Assembly (NCBI GenBank): GCA_030770545.1
Contig: CM061105.1
Location: forward strand, 14,374,501-14,438,500
Origin: Macropodus opercularis
Taxonomy: Eukaryota; Chordata; Actinopteri; Anabantiformes; Osphronemidae
Reading direction: 5' to 3'
DNA: 64,000 nucleotides
Shown: in pieces, positions 12,650 through 27,400 of the stretch
Layout of the letters: the number at the start of each line of letters is the position of its first letter
Numbering within the stretch: position 1 is the first letter of the stretch
Position numbers and translations under genes: made by a program
Notes under the pieces: model-generated
Database searches by the model: none
Told to the model about the DNA's origin: nothing
What the model saw: the letters and a program-made list of their open reading frames with translations, nothing else

Positions 12650-14639
12650 GGTGGGTATTCTGACAGCTGCATCAGTTTAACCAGGTCGCTGTGACTCTGC
12701 TGCTGCAGACGAGAAGTGTTTATTGATTAATAGTTGTGCATTGTAAACAACAAACAGACTAAACTGCAACAGATTTTCTGAATATATTTCAGAAAACACC
12801 AAAATATAACATTTTAAACAATTATATATTTCATACAGAGTTGCTGCATTGGACTGAATATAAAATATAAATTCTGGTTTAAATATTCCTTCACAGTGGA
12901 AACGATTTACAGAATAAAATCCAACCTAATACCAGGAAGTGACTTAACATTAGAACATAACAGAGAAGCCCAGAACAAAGACCATGAGCTGACCTGGAGC
13001 CAACTCATGAGCATGAATTAATCCTTGCTGCCACTCAGTGCTCCTAGTTATGTTAAAGCAGGTTTATTAATGACAATGCAGGATTAAAGTTGATGAAACC
13101 AGATAAATCCGAATAAGGTACATGTTTTCTAACGCCGACGTTATTTAAACACAGCCACTGTTTGCATGGAGACAGTTTCCAAGGGTAACCAGTCTTTTTC
13201 TTTCCCCAACTTTTGTCCTCAAGGTGATTTCTGTTTTTGTAAACAGTCATTTATAGTGATCAGCTATTATCTACAGGACAACATGAGGTGACAGTAACTT
13301 GTTAAGCTGAGTAATTAGCTTCACAGCCTTTATGGCCACAGTCGATGGAAGGTGAGACTCAAACTTCCATCTTGACTATTGAGACAGAAGAAAACACAAA
13401 ACCAACAAAATCACAAATTTAATCATAATAAAAATCATGAAAGAGCTTTAAATGTGTGCAGATTTTCTTATGCAGATTTATATAATTTACCAGAAACCAT
13501 GTCTTATTTATGCGTTGACAGGTGCCAACATGCAGGTAGAGCTGCTTGAGCCTGTTTACAGCGTGAACACAAGGAAACCATGTCACACTGTAAAGACCGC
13601 CTACACTATGAAAAAAACACAGTCACAGAAAAAAGTAAGCAAAAATATCAGTAGATGATCTTTTTTTAATTTTAATTGGGTTCCTGATTCTTAATACAGA
13701 TAATTAGTTAGCATGCATAGGTCTATTTCTATATTGTCTATGCCCCTATTAGACACAGACACTGAAGACTGATTTAGTTCCTCACTCACAACACTCAACA
13801 AGCATGACGGGAACACACGCGAAGACACAACAGCAGCGTATTTATTACCTGTGTGGGCGCAGTCACCTGACGGTAAATGTCTCTGCCTCTGTTAAATGTT
13901 GAATAAGCTGCTCCAGTGCAGGGCTGCTGTCAAAAAGCCTTTGTTTAGAAGGCGTGGTTTTACAGGAGCCAGTGAACCAACCTGTATGTAAAGTTATGAT
14001 AAGGAAGTTCAGACCCTTTGTGGTCCACCTCACTTCTGTTTTCTCCCTCATCGTAGGCAGAATATCACATTAATGGCACTAATATTATTAAATATTATTA
14101 TGACTAATGATTGATTCCTCAGCCTGAAAACATACTATTTAATTTAATACTTCATAGATTCATGAGTAAGCTTAATTTTATTTCTGCACTCTGCTGAAGT
14201 GGAGATTTTCTAAATGGCTAAAAGTAATTGATGAGAGGATGGATATGAGGAAGATGGGGATGAATATGATGATTATTGTCACTATTGTCAAAAACACCAG
14301 AAAGCACTGACTCCAAAGTGTGATGTTTCCTAAATATTTACTCCAACCATCACAGAACAGTTAAGCTCAAAAAGGCTGGAGCATTGCAGCAGAAATTCAC
14401 AGGTGTCTATCTGACGGCAGATGTAGAGCTGCGTACTAATGAAAGGAATAATATGAGTCCTGCTTACTGGAACCTAAGTCAACTCTCCCTGTTACTGTAA
14501 GTTCACTACTGTTTCGCATCCATATAAAAAGTTTAGCATTCTGTGCTCGTTTTAAGGTAAATGAATCTGCTGCCATCTGCTTTTATTTATTTCCATCTGC
14601 GGGTGTTATTCCCGAGCTGACCAGCGGGGGCAAAGGTGG
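12650..14639. other. gpr160-nadk intergenic region
   Basis: AT-rich with no supported coding exon. A minus-strand GTCAG|GTGACT donor near 13869 could end a non-coding first exon of gpr160, consistent with the acceptor just upstream of its ATG, but this is a guess. No repeat family was recognised. Confidence 0.4.
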
Positions 14640-14951
14640 CGCTGTGTGATTAACTGACCACAGCTGGCGCCGAGCAGACGTCACTTCCGGTTGTGTATAA
14701 CTTGTTTGCAAGTTTGGCTTTTAAACCTTGTGGGTAAATGCACGTGTCCGTCTTTAAATCAGTGTATTACAGCGTCCCAACACGCTGGTGTAGTAGCTTC
14801 CACATGAGCATGTTTAACCGCGTGTGACCTTATAAGGCTTCGTGTAGTTCCGTTTCACGCTGAATGCAGCCCTGTTAGCCAGTTAGCTTCATTGCTAAGC
14901 GACGTTAGCTGTCAACGGAGCAGCGGTTTTCAGATGCTTAACACGTGTCAG
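14640..14951 (+). promoter_or_regulatory. nadk promoter and non-coding first exon
   Basis: A locally CpG-richer patch contains AGACGTCACTTCCGGTTG (about 14677-14694), which combines a CRE-like core and an ETS/GABP site, typical of TATA-less housekeeping promoters. About 250 bp downstream a clean donor, GTGTCAG|GTAAACG, ends a non-coding exon at 14951. The next acceptor (CCTAG or TAGCAG, 15751-15756) lies directly before the nadk ATG. Confidence 0.55.
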
Positions 14952-15757
14952 GTAAACGAGCTGGTGGCTGTTTACGGCTCATTTGTTAGATGAAGTCATT
15001 CAGTTTAGACCATGCTTTGTTGGGAAATCGCAAATTACGTATTATGCAAGTATAACAAGATGTTTGACCACGTTCATTTCCCCCATGTTCAGATATATCA
15101 ACGATGAAATGACCTACAAGACAACATATTAATTTGATTATTATGAATCCCGTCATTAGTTGCAGCTGATGAGGTTTTTAATATTTCTTAGTGAAACTTT
15201 TAGGATCTCTTTGCAATAGCAGTGAAAGTAACAACGTGAATGAACAATAACGCATTTTACTTTATTCATCTCCAACCCTTAAGTTTATTTATGGATATTT
15301 TTATATTTCTGAGTCTTTAAGTATTACCCTGTTCTTTAGTAGATACAGGACTGTGGCAAACCGTCCGTTTTAATGATTATTATTGAATGTTTGAACCCTG
15401 TGCGTACATTGGTGTAGGTGACAAATATTCTTACTGAGTTCATCATTTTTCTGTATATAACAATTGTCTTTAATGAGCTTATTTTCTATAATGAATGTTT
15501 GAAAAAAACACACATTGACAATTAAAGCACAGAAACAATAATGAGCCACTGAATTTTTCCCATTTTGGCTTAGTATGTGTGAACTGTCAAAGAAGAATTA
15601 CAGTTAATGTTACCTGCTTTCTGAAGCCACCATACATAGAGTAAAATCACCTCAGTGTACTTTAGAATTATTTCTGAAGCCATCTCATATCTCATTTTTA
15701 TCTCATATCTCAAGCTAAAAGTATTAAATTGGTATTTCTGCATTGCTCCCTAGCAGA

Positions 15758-18700
15758 ATGGAGAATTCAGAGACTCGTTCATTATCTGGGCCTGTGGCAA
15801 TGCCAGACAAACACGTGGTGCTAACTTCAGACCCCTCTGGTCAGCTGTCAGAGTCCAGGCCCTCCAAGCACTGGGAGCAATCCTCTAAGTCACCAAGGAA
15901 ACGGCGGGAGGGGAAAAGGTTGCAGCGACGGGGGGATGGTCCTGAACAGCTGCTCTGGGAGATTGAACGGCGGAGGTTGCCAGGCCAACATGAGCACTTG
16001 GAGCCCTCAGGATCCTCTAGCGACACAGCAGAAAGCTCACCTAAGAGGTTTGCATTGCAGGTTGACAGATAGACAACACAGCCTGCTGTCAGGGACATAA
16101 GGTGGTTTCCTTGACTGCTCTGCTTTGTTTCTTTTCCTCTTTACAGGAGAGCCCACTTTCTACATGGACCGTACCCAGCAACTCACTTCGGACCCAAAGC
16201 CTGTATTCTTCCCAACCCAACTTCAGTCATGTAAGCGTGAGGGTACTGAATGAGTTGAACTGTGTGTACACACTGTTGGACATTGACACAGAGAAAGTTG
16301 TGTAACTGTGAGATAAGATAAAGTACAAATGCTGTGATTGGATTACATGAAAAGTGATGTCTCAAAGAGCGCAGATGAGTATCACCTGGTTTCTGGGCTT
16401 TGCACTTGGACATGAAAACACGCCCTCGCACACAGACACGCACAGAAGCTATCTGTAAAATGCCTGTCATACACCACAATGGGAGGTAAATGGGTGCAAG
16501 GGAGAGTTTGTTTTGATAAAAAGGAAAAGCTCTTATTGGCATTAGGCTGTTAAAACAGTGAGCGATTGCTGGCGTTACTGCAACAGGGTATTTATATTTA
16601 GAGAGATTGATGATTTGGAATTTTAACTATCTATATGCTCCTTTTACTATATACGTTCTCTATGTGACATGCTTTTAAATTTATTGTTTTGTCTATGTTC
16701 CAGGCATATCCAGGATCCGGCCAGTCAGCGGCTCACCTGGAATAAACCTCCGGTCAATGTGCTTGTCATTCGTAAAATCAGAGATGAAAGCCTGGTAGAG
16801 CCTTTCAAAGAGCTTTGCAGGTTTCTAGTGGAGGTACAGACTCATTCTATTCATTATACTTCAATCAATCAATTTATAGCTAACGTATTGTTTCATGTTA
16901 GTAAAAAAGTACAGTATGTGAACATAATTATGCTATTTGATGGTGGCTCTTGAATAGGATGGCATCCAACACGACTTATGGCCATAGAGCTACATGTTGG
17001 CTTTTGAGAAATGCTCACTAATCTAAACCTTGCATTGTGGAACCAGGAGAAGCAGATGATGGTGTATGTGGAACGCAGAGTGGCAGACGATGCTTCACTG
17101 TCGAAGGACGAAGCCTTTGGCTCCATCCGCAATCAGCTCTGCACCTTTAGAGAGGGTGAGCTTCCTGCATTTAATTAACACTAAAACAATAAGATGAACC
17201 TGATGAATAACATCTGGTGATCATTTTGAAATAATAATGTTTTTCATCATTTTCATTGGTCTGCAGGTTTCGATGATATCTCAGACTGCATAGATTTGAT
17301 AATCTGTCTGGGTGGAGATGGGACTCTACTCTATGCCTCCTCACTTTTCCAGGTAACCACACTGGAGTTGTGTCTTAAAAATAAAGCTAAACTGACCAGA
17401 GAACAGTTCATACAAGTTCATATGAGAAACTGAAAGAACAAAAGAGGGACTGATTGATTGCCCAGAGACTGGACTCTGATACATACGCTCAATTGGTCAT
17501 CTCACTGTAATAAAAAAAAAAAAAAAAAAAAGTAAAGACACATATTTGCAAGACACCTGTTGCAATGAAGCGAGAAGAGCCACAGACATGTGAAACTAAT
17601 AAGAAATGTTCTGCTGCTGGTGACACTGATAATAACTATATATGTCAGACTTACTTCAACTGTGTGGTTGTCTCTGTAGTGCAGCGTCCCTCCAGTTATG
17701 GCATTTCACCTTGGTTCTCTGGGATTCCTGACGCCTTTCAAGTTTGAGTCATACAAGACTGAAATAGCCAAAGTGTTTGAAGGTAGACGTCTGATATCCA
17801 GTATCATACTGGTTTAATGTTACTGTTTTGGCTGCTGACATTTGTTTGTGACAAAAAAATGGGTTTATCCTTAAAAGCCACTTCTGTGGCGTTAACTATT
17901 TCATCTTTATGTGGCCGTTCAGGCAATGCTGCCATCACTCTGCGCAGTCGTCTGAAGGTGAAGGTGGTGAAGGACATGCTTCAGAGAACAGGTCAGAGGC
18001 CGTTTGCCCAGGACGCACCGCAGCAGCACAACGGTCTTCCTCATGGACACACCAACTGTGAGGCCGGCAAGGTCACCCTGCAGCTACAGGTGAGGATGAA
18101 GGGGACAGAACAGTAGGAGTGGTTAAAAAGCCAATAAGATGCTAGACTCAGCATTTCAGCTGCGAATCTTTGGGAACTTAGTTAAGTAGATTTTGTAGAA
18201 CATCTGGGTTCTGAGGAAATATTGAAGATCTTTGTTAAAAAAACACAATATAAGAAATGGAAGCTTATATGATTTGGTATGACTGAACTATTTACTCATT
18301 GGATGTGTGAGGATGCATCAGATAAAAGAAAAGAGAAACGTTCAAGAAGAACATAATTGAATAATATAACATTAAATCGCAGAACTGAACGTTGCATTTG
18401 CTTCTCTTCCATACATATAGAACACAAACAACAGCAGGTGTTTTTTAAGCGATGTCCGCCTATTTAGCCTTCACTGTTCTTCAGACGAGGTGAAAATAGG
18501 TAATAATGTGATTGCTCACAGTGGTCATCTAGTTCTCAGGTTGGTGTGTTCCATAGTTCCTGGAAGTGTTTTGCTGAGGGCTGGTGCAGTTGGAATTTGT
18601 CGTGTTTGTTTTTCCTAAAATAAACGCTTTAGGCCAGTAACGATGATGAAGGTTCAATGTTCCCGTGTAAATGTCTTGTTTCTTTTTCATCCCGTCTGTG

Positions 18701-21157
18701 TTTACGTGTGTGCGTACATCTGTGCAGCTCAGTGAGTGAGCATCATGTGGGTTGCCATGGGGACAGTCATAATAAAGCTGATATGGGGGAGATGGTTGGA
18801 TGTTGTGAGGCTTTGTTGAACCAGTTGCCATGGGGACCAAGGTGTCCACGGTGCAGTGGAATGGATATTTAATGAGCTCTGATGCTCTGACACACACAGT
18901 GCTGCAGTTTGTCAGTTTCAGTGCAGCTCTCTCTTCCCTCCCCAGGGTTTTCACCTCATCGATTAAAGACGATTGACGAATTGTTGTGGTCTCTTGAGCT
19001 GAATATGACCTCACAGGTCACGTCTGTTGTGTCCAGCAGGATGTTTGTGCTGTGCTCAGCTGACGTCAGTGCATCTGTCAGACATCACTGCTCAGCGCTG
19101 CGGTATTTTGTGAGACTGACTGTAGAACAGTCGGGTGGAACATGGTTTGTTTGCTGCTGTCTGCACAACAGCGTTTTTCTCAGCTTGTGGTTTTGTACCA
19201 GTCTGGAGCTTAACATTTCCTATTGCTTTTTTTATTGACTGCATCAATTAAATTTAGTCTGTAAAAACATTTCACATGGGGAAGACAACATGTTTGATGC
19301 TGTGCATGAGGAATCAATGCAGTGTTGACTGACACTAGTTTTTCCACATTATGTATCAAGGGCAGTGTAGTTTAGCTTTTAATACATGTGCTTCTCTGTT
19401 TATTAGCTCAGTTTCCTTGTTACGAACCACCTCAAAGCTTTCAGTGAGTCAACCTTAGGTCTTAGCTTCTTGCATGAACAGTGCCACCATGTGGGTAATG
19501 ATACAACCTGTGTAAACATTGTTCTTTCTACTGCAGTAATTTTGAATTTGATTGTATTTTCTTGCACAGAGCCTTAATATCAAAAACAGGATTCTTCATT
19601 ATCTAAAAATTAAAAGAATTTTGAAACGAACAAAGCTTAAAATTGAAGCGCTTTTCATTGTGTGTTATACAGGTATTGAATGAGGTGGTGGTGGATCGAG
19701 GACCTTCCTCCTACTTGTCGAATGTGGACTTATACCTGGATGGACGACTCATCACCTCGGTGCAGGGAGACGGTAAGAACAGATGCACGTCTGCCAGTAA
19801 AGCCTGAACTAATAGAGGCTTTCTTAACCCCAAATATTCTGAAGATTACACCCATACCCCAACGCTACAGTCCGGGTCTTCGACCCTGCTTTTTTCCACT
19901 TCTTCTGAGATAAATATTGCTGACTCTGTGTGGCTCGTGACTCCTGGGCTGTTGACTCCTGACTCTGTGGCCTGATCTTTTTAAAGGGTTCGCATGGTAC
20001 AGGCCATGGACCAAAATAAAAGCCCAGTTTTGTTAGAATAACAGGAGGTCTGTATTTGGCCCAGACGTAAGAAATGGATTAGAAAAGCTGGGAGAAATTA
20101 CATCTTTGTCCCAGTTTTATTTAGTTTGTTATGCAGTTTTTATTCATACGTAAAGGGACTCAAACTGAACATGCAGCCGGTTAAATCGACATCATACGAT
20201 AAACGAATGTGAATATTATCGTTTTCTCTGCTTCCAGGCGTGATTGTGTCCACACCAACGGGCAGCACAGCGTACGCAGCTGCTGCAGGAGCCTCGATGA
20301 TCCACCCTAATGTGCCTGCCATCATGGTCACCCCCATCTGCCCACATTCGCTCTCCTTCAGGCCCATCGTCGTCCCTGCTGGGGTGGAGCTCATGGTAAG
20401 AATAAAAACAAGCAGTTGATTGTTAGCTTTGAACATGTTAATCAACATAATAAAGTAACACATGAATACATGTTGTAACGTTGTCACTAAATGGTTGCTG
20501 CACTTTGGGGTCGGTCGGTTGAAACCAAACTCATAGTTTAATGTGCATTTTGCTCATGAAGTTCCATCAATATTAGTGTGAGGAGTAGTATTCAGACCCT
20601 CACGCTCTACTTGATCTAAAGCTGAGGACGTTACTTTAATGCAACCTGTGTCAGGATACTGGTGTCTGTGACCCTGTAGGCGTAAATACCTCAAAACTAC
20701 ATGAAGTTCTGACTTGATGCCTGCATCAGATGAACTCTGTCGTATATTAAAGGTGATGATAAAGGGTGAATCTGAACTTTCACTATTCTGTGAATAGTCA
20801 CTCTTTGGCTCTGATGTTCCTTTTATTCTTCAAGATCACATTGTCGCCTGATGCCAGAAACACTGCCTGGGTGTCATTTGATGGCAGGAAGAGACAGGAG
20901 ATCCAGCACGGAGACTGGTAATGTCCAATATCTCCTGTGTCATTACACAGATTTCTGTTAAGTTTGAAGTAATTGATTCCCATTTCTGCCTCAACAGCAT
21001 CAAGATCACCACATCTTGTTACCCGGTGCCATCTATTTGCTGTCATGACCTGGTGTACGATTGGTTCGAAAGTCTGGCTCAGTGTTTGCATTGGAACGTG
21101 CGCAAGAGGCAGGCCCGCCTGGCAGACGCCTCGGACTCATCCGACACCGAAAACTAG
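15758..21157 (+). CDS. nadk: NAD kinase, cytosolic (ATP + NAD+ -> ADP + NADP+)
   Basis: Eleven coding exons join in frame to 489 aa: 15758-16047, 16147-16230, 16704-16833, 17047-17155, 17267-17352, 17680-17782, 17923-18089, 19673-19772, 20238-20395, 20835-20917, 20998-21157. The N-terminal ~95 residues are basic and Ser-rich, as in vertebrate NADK, where they are regulatory. The catalytic part shows the family hallmarks in order: CLGGDGTLLYASSLF (GGDG motif, ATP/NAD binding), FHLGSLGFLTPF, LNEVVVDRGPSSYLSN (NE motif), and GDGVIVSTPTGSTAYAAAAG. The C-terminus keeps SDSSDTEN acidic residues. A short insert before the NE motif is variable in the family. The enzyme makes cytosolic NADP(H) for reductive biosynthesis and redox defence. 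No disruption is seen. Which fish paralogue this is cannot be told from this window. Confidence 0.96.
17511..17531. repeat. Poly(A) tract in nadk intron 5
   Basis: About 20 consecutive A residues. No target-site duplication or SINE body was recognised beside it, so it is listed only as a simple repeat. Confidence 0.85.
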
Positions 21158-21545
21158 ATCACCAGGTGCTATTACTGGCCCGCCTCAGCAGCTAAGTGAG
21201 CGAGACCAGGTCTGTTCTGAGCGCATCAGTCTTCTGAAGAACCTCTGCAGTGAAACTTAAACAATATTTTTATTTTAGTCATTACATCCCAGCAAGTAAT
21301 ACCTGCAGTTTTATTTGTAGCTGACAGGGAGAGGAGCATGTCTCTCACCTAGAAATCAAACATCGTCACATAAGCCCAAACACTGAATATTTAAGATCCC
21401 CCGACGCTTATAGACACTTAAGTTAAGCACTTTATCTGTTATGGAATAACTGTGGTGTGATTATAGCTAATAATTACACTGTGAAACCACTATGTGAACA
21501 TATTTACTATCTATGTCCTGTTTATATATTGTTAACATGAGCCAA

Positions 21546-21551
21546 ATTAAA
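21546..21551 (+). terminator. nadk poly(A) signal (ATTAAA)
   Basis: An ATTAAA hexamer about 390 bp after the nadk stop, followed by T/G-rich sequence. An AATAAA at 21795-21800 is an alternative distal signal. Confidence 0.5.
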
Positions 21552-22246
21552 AGTTACACATTTCTAATTTAATGTCTGATATTAAGTTTATGCCTATTAA
21601 GTAATACCTTTGTTTTTAAAATGTTTGTGCCTCAGTCGAAATGCTACAAAACCATGGATGTAGTAAGACTAACTGACAGAATCTAAGACAATGAAACACT
21701 AAACCTGAATTTTGAGTCAACCCTTCATGTTATGATTTAACCACAAGGTAATGTGATAAATTATTAAGTTTATCCCAGAGTTCAAAACAGCAAAAATAAA
21801 TATTAATATAATTAATCCTCAGTACTTAAGATGCTAACACTCGTTTATAGTGCAGAGCCGGGTTTATGAGAACAAACAAGTATCAGGACTAAAAGCTGCA
21901 CAGGAAAGCAGCGACGCCTAGGGACCGGTGAGGATACTGCTTATGACAAAAAGAGAGGCTGAATTTAAAATAGTTTTCACGTTCTTTTTTGAAAAATGGC
22001 AAACGATTATCAAAATTATTTCTGTTTTGATCAATTACTTAATTAGCCTTTGTGTATTACCTGTCAGGTGTTAGGCTGAAGTGTTTATTTACCCAAACTG
22101 CTCTTTTCTTATTCGTAGGTGAGGACAGTGTATACTCCAAAATCTACCAAACCCAGATTATTTAATCCTTTTAACCTTATTCTTGTCCAACCACTGATGC
22201 CAGAACCAAAAGAAAAATATAAGAATAATCTTGTGCTTTGTATATT

Positions 22247-24432
22247 TTTATTGCAATGATAAGATACATATATATTTCCAGACATCCAATTTTATTAAAT
22301 TATACTCCAATATTGCATGAGACAGTCTGAAACATGATATTGATCCAAATGTGGACAACTAGGTGATCAAAAAACACAGTTTCTGACCAGAGATAAAACA
22401 TGGTTGTTTTACAATTTCACTTTCCCCCAGAAATGTGCGATGAGAAGCAGCAGCATAGAGTAATAATACTACAATATACAACAGACCGATACTGTGCAAC
22501 AGTCAAGAACAAGTAGATTTTTTTTTCCTCTTTTGTGAAATGGTTTTGCCAGTAGTAAGCAACTAGTAACTGAGGAGATAGAGAACGTTAGAGCCTCAGT
22601 TGGATCACAGACGACGGCGCAAACTACTGAATACAGTCTGATGAGGTAATTAAACTAAAGGTACAGAAAGCGCGTGGAAAACATAAGAACTGTGTTTTTG
22701 CCAGGTTGGTAAACAAAGCACTGGCTTTATAACCTTTAATAACTGACCACGGTTAGAGAGACAAACAGATGTGGCAGTGCACATCACACGGAGCAGATTC
22801 AACGTCACTGTGACGAATGCAAAACATATGAACAGATGCTGATACCTATTGAAGTCTCTCTAAATAATTAGCGCACACATTTCATCGTATCATAAAACAA
22901 AGCTGAACAACGCACACACCCTGGGGAATAAAAATAACTCCTAATACAAAAGGAAAGGAGGAAAAAGCAGTTTTACATTTACATAGACTAAGTATTGTTT
23001 CTCTATATTTGATATATCAATAGAATCCATATATAAATGATGCATTTCTATTTTTGTAACGTTATATAATATAATTATCACTATGACTATTCTAGCCTGA
23101 AGACGATGTGAAGAACAGCTTGGACCTCTGGATTCACAAAGCGCATCCGCTGTCGTCAAACGCAGCAGCTTGTGCGAGACGAGACAGGGCTGAAACTAGT
23201 GTCAGCAACTTTAAATGGTTTCACGGAGACCACAAACTGTTTAACTACACTCTAACCTGGTCCTGTGCTTTTTACGCTTTATTTTGTAGACGTGAAAGAT
23301 CTTAGTTTGACACTGGCAGATACAATGTGAATGAATTAGCAAAATGCAAGCTTTGCTCTCACGGTCAACCCTGCACAATTCATCTGCATGCATAATGTTT
23401 GTTAGTTGTGTTTGGCACTCGAGTTTGCTTCGCTCTTTGTCTTGTTCAGTCTGCAAGTGAATCCGTCAACATTTCGTCTTCTACCTTTCATACAAGTGAT
23501 GAGATCTTTTTGTAAAAAAGAAAGCTGAATGCTCCAGCTGTGTCCCAGTTGCTCACATTTACGTCTAAACACATGTCCCACATTGTTAAACATGAATTAG
23601 AAGTACTTCAGACGGTGGAGAGGCTTGCATTATTATCTTCAGCCATTTATTAAAAAAACCTTGTTTCTTACTGAGAACAACAAGTACCTCAAAGAGCTGT
23701 ACTGCTCTGCTCCAAAAATACTCTATCCAGCCACGTTTGATTAGTTTTTAATGTTTCCATTGAGTAAACTATAGGATTTGGTCCTTCCGGATCAGCGACA
23801 AAGCAAATGTGCTGTTTGCTCCAAGTGCTGCCTAAGAAAGTTATCAGACTCACTGGCAATTCAACAGGATGTGGAGCTCCTGACACACTGTGAAAGTCAA
23901 GGGGACCCCAGAACTACTTAGACTGTAATGATGACACTGGAGCTCAAAAAGGAAAAGAAGAATAAACAGCGCGAGGAAACTACACGTCTTCTGTTACTGG
24001 TCACTTAAGCACGAAGGCTCTAAAATTAGGATTTGAGCTCACGAACGAGACAACCAAATGAAACATAAATAACACGTCTGGAATAGAAATGATACACACA
24101 ACAGGAAAAAAAAGAAATTTTTGACTTCCTCAGGCAAACGTGTCCGGTGGCAGTTTTCATTTGAACATAAATAACATTTGTGTGGTTGGACTCAGATCCA
24201 CCATAAGGCTTTTTTCTTTTTACATTTTCCCCATATTGTCATAGCCATTAGCTTTTCAATGCTGTGTCTATCCCAGTACTGGTCTATCGGTACGGTTTAG
24301 TGGAAGATCTCAACGACAAGAGATGGAGCCTCTCCGGGCTCAGAGAGACCGGACTATCAGGTCCTGGAATCACAGGAGAAAAGGGAGAGAAGGACGAAGA
24401 GAGAAGTACAGAGTAATGGGACTGTAAGAAGT
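22247..24432 (-). other. sec62 3' UTR with distal poly(A) signal
   Basis: Non-coding AT-rich sequence downstream (minus strand) of the sec62 stop. TTTATT at 22247-22252 is an AATAAA on the minus strand and is taken as the distal end. The nadk 3' end and this one converge within about 0.5-0.7 kb. ORFs in this stretch have no recognisable domains. Confidence 0.5.
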
Positions 24433-27400
24433 TTATGTTTCAGAAGTCTGAGCTTTAGTCTCACTCCCACAATCTTTCCTCTCTTGAGTATCTTCGTCGT
24501 CCTCATCTTCTTCCTCCTCCGTGTGCTGTTCCAGCTCCTCTCTGGTGATCATCTCAAAATCGTTTCCGTTGCTGTGCTGCGAGCCTTCTTCCTCCCGCCG
24601 GTCGCTGTCTGTGTCTGAGTGCCGGTCGGACGCCGCTGCCTCCCCCTCTGCTTCTTTGCTCTCTTCTGGCCCAGCGCCTTTGCTCTCCTCCTCTTCGTCG
24701 TCGTCCTCGTCGTCATCCTTCTTCTCGCTGTCTGACTTCTCATCGCTGTCTGACTTCTGTGCCTTGGTGGAGGCGGCACTGTCCTTCTCGTCAATCTTGT
24801 CCAAGCCCTTTTTGTTGGCTCGCGGCCCTTTGTACTCATGAGTATAGAGAGGCCTGAACGAGTCGATGAAACCAACATCCGCTGTCAAATTGGGGAGGAA
24901 CCAGAAGTGATGGCGTCCACCGGTCACCAGCCAGATAATCAAGAACAGGATACAGCGGGCTGAGAAGGAAAAGATTAGTTTTAAACATATCAGACTTGTG
25001 TCTTCGTTTGTTGCATAAAATGTTTCGTTAGACCGTCAAACTAAAACCCTTAGAGAACACGGGTGCTTACCAACAGCAAGGAGCAGTATACTGGCCACGA
25101 AGCAGCCGGCTGCGACGCTTAGATAGTAAACTCCGACACGCATTTCTGCTGGCCACAGTGGGAACAGTGTGGCTGCGATCACGGCGATAACTGAAACACA
25201 AAGATGGTGTGAGTGTGAAATGTGTCAAATCAAATAGATGAGAATCTGGTCATTTTATATTCTGTAGAACCTCACCGAGGATCAGTCCCATGGCAAAAGT
25301 CTTAAAGTGGACAGGATCGTAAATCCACACGTAAACCTACAGTAAACAGGAAACCGATGCTTGGTTTTCATTGTCCTGAGGATAAAAACACTGGTTCCAT
25401 GGCTTTCTCCTCCAGACACCACTCACCTCGTTTCCATCTAGGAACAGTTGATCCTCATGAGGCTCTAGTTTAAATTTCTTCTTTACTTCTTTCTTCTTTT
25501 TGGGGGTTCCAGGACTGTCGTCCTGTTCATTCAAACAAAGATGTCAGTGAAATAAAAGTCAATATAGTACTCGAAACAAAATGTTCTAAAATGTGTGAAC
25601 GTTTTAACACACGTCATGAGCACAATGTGTTGTGTAAACAGACATGTATCTATATGCACTTTAGCCTGTGCAACAAAGTCGATATTCACACATTCGCTTT
25701 TAGGAGAATCAGATCTGCAGTGTCGAAGCAAATCTGACCGGTCATAAAGCAAACATACTAATCTGTTGTAAGACAGATATAATCTGTCCTCAAACAAAGC
25801 TTGAAAAGACTGGATACATACGCTTTTCTCCTTCTTCGTTTCAGCCATCTCAGACTCTTTCTTCTTCTCCTTCTTCCCTTTTTTCTCCTCCTCTTTGCTG
25901 CTGTCACTCTTGGCCTTCTCCTTCTCTTTCTCCTTCTCTTTCTCTTTCTCTTTCTTGGTCTCTTTCTCTGGTTTTTTCTTCATCACTTTGAGAGCCCGAT
26001 GGAAGAACTGCTTCTTTAGAAGTCTACATAGGAGGAGAGAGCGCATCAGAGTTTTAAGGGCTATAAACACAGACTGGGCTTAGCTGTTCAGTCACAGCAT
26101 TTATCCAAGTAACCAGCGCTCAGATCTCCAAAATAAGGCTGATCAGATTTCTCTTCTGCTGCATTTTTAAACCACATTTCCGTTAACTCTGCTACTTAAG
26201 TCCATATAAACAAGTTCCCTGAACACCGAAGAAACCGGATTCCTCTGAGAAACTGGTTATGGTTAATGAAGACACTTACTGTACACAGAGTCGGATCATA
26301 TCTGTATATTTTAAAAGAACACAACAAATCAATTAATTACTATGATTTTTCTATGCTGTTAGAAATATAGCCGCTCACCTGTTGCAGTAATCTAGCACAG
26401 ACTCCCTGGTGGTGAAGAGTGCCTCCTCTCCCTTCTTAGCTTTGGCCCATTTAGAGTCCAGCAGACAGTCCACTGCCTTGGATGCTAAATTTAAAGAAAC
26501 ACAGGACAGACAACTGAAATCTGAAGTACTGGCCCCAAAGTGGCCTTCCAGTGATAATTTATTAGGGATTTAGCAGCTAAAATACTAAAATGCGTTGAAT
26601 ATATAAAAGGATGTAAAGTACAGTGCAAAGATTCTTGTCAGTCACATTGAAAGATGTTTAGTAGGTCAAAAAGATATCAAGCCAAATAAAGAGAACCCGA
26701 GACGTTGATATTAATATTTTGTCATAAAAACACAGCTGCATCATTAATGTTTACTCTCTCCATGTGATGACAAAGGCAACAAATGAATTAGCTTAGTAAC
26801 TACAGGCTGTAGAAAGCAAAGACAGGGAATGTACAGGTAAAGTCCCACAGCAGTCTGTGGGACTCCCCTTGAAACAATAAATTGGTTGGTGCAACACAAG
26901 CATGAATAGGCAGCTCTGCAAATAATCCTGCTGTAAATACATTCAAGTAAAAAGTATGACGAATACTGAGCAACATGGCACAGACACAATCAAACCTATG
27001 TGCTGGAAGACAAACACAGGGCAGGTTCTAGCTGATCTCCTAATTCACACTCCTCCCAGTGCTGAGGTTGTGTGTTGCCATCTGTGCCTGTATTCCACAG
27101 CTTACAAAGACACACTAACCGGTGAAGTAGTCGACGCGGTGGCCCATCATGTTTGTAGACTTGGTGGGGCAGTTGAACCGGAGGTACTTGGCCACCGCCT
27201 TCTCCTCCTTGGTGGGCTCACTCACCTCCTGGAGGGCCACAACAAAAGATTAACGCACAGCACCACACAGACATGAACAAAATCACAGTTACAAACATAA
27301 TATAAAGGGTGGGCCTGCACCTTTGACAACACAAGCTAGTATGAGATGTCACAAAGTGCTGACAGAGTCCTTCTGCTTTATCCAGTCCAGCTGGCTACAA

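Noticed and set aside
24521..24841. 106-codon Ser-rich ORF on the plus strand
   Set aside because: Antisense to the Asp/Glu-rich tail of sec62; poly-Ser arises from reversed acidic codons.
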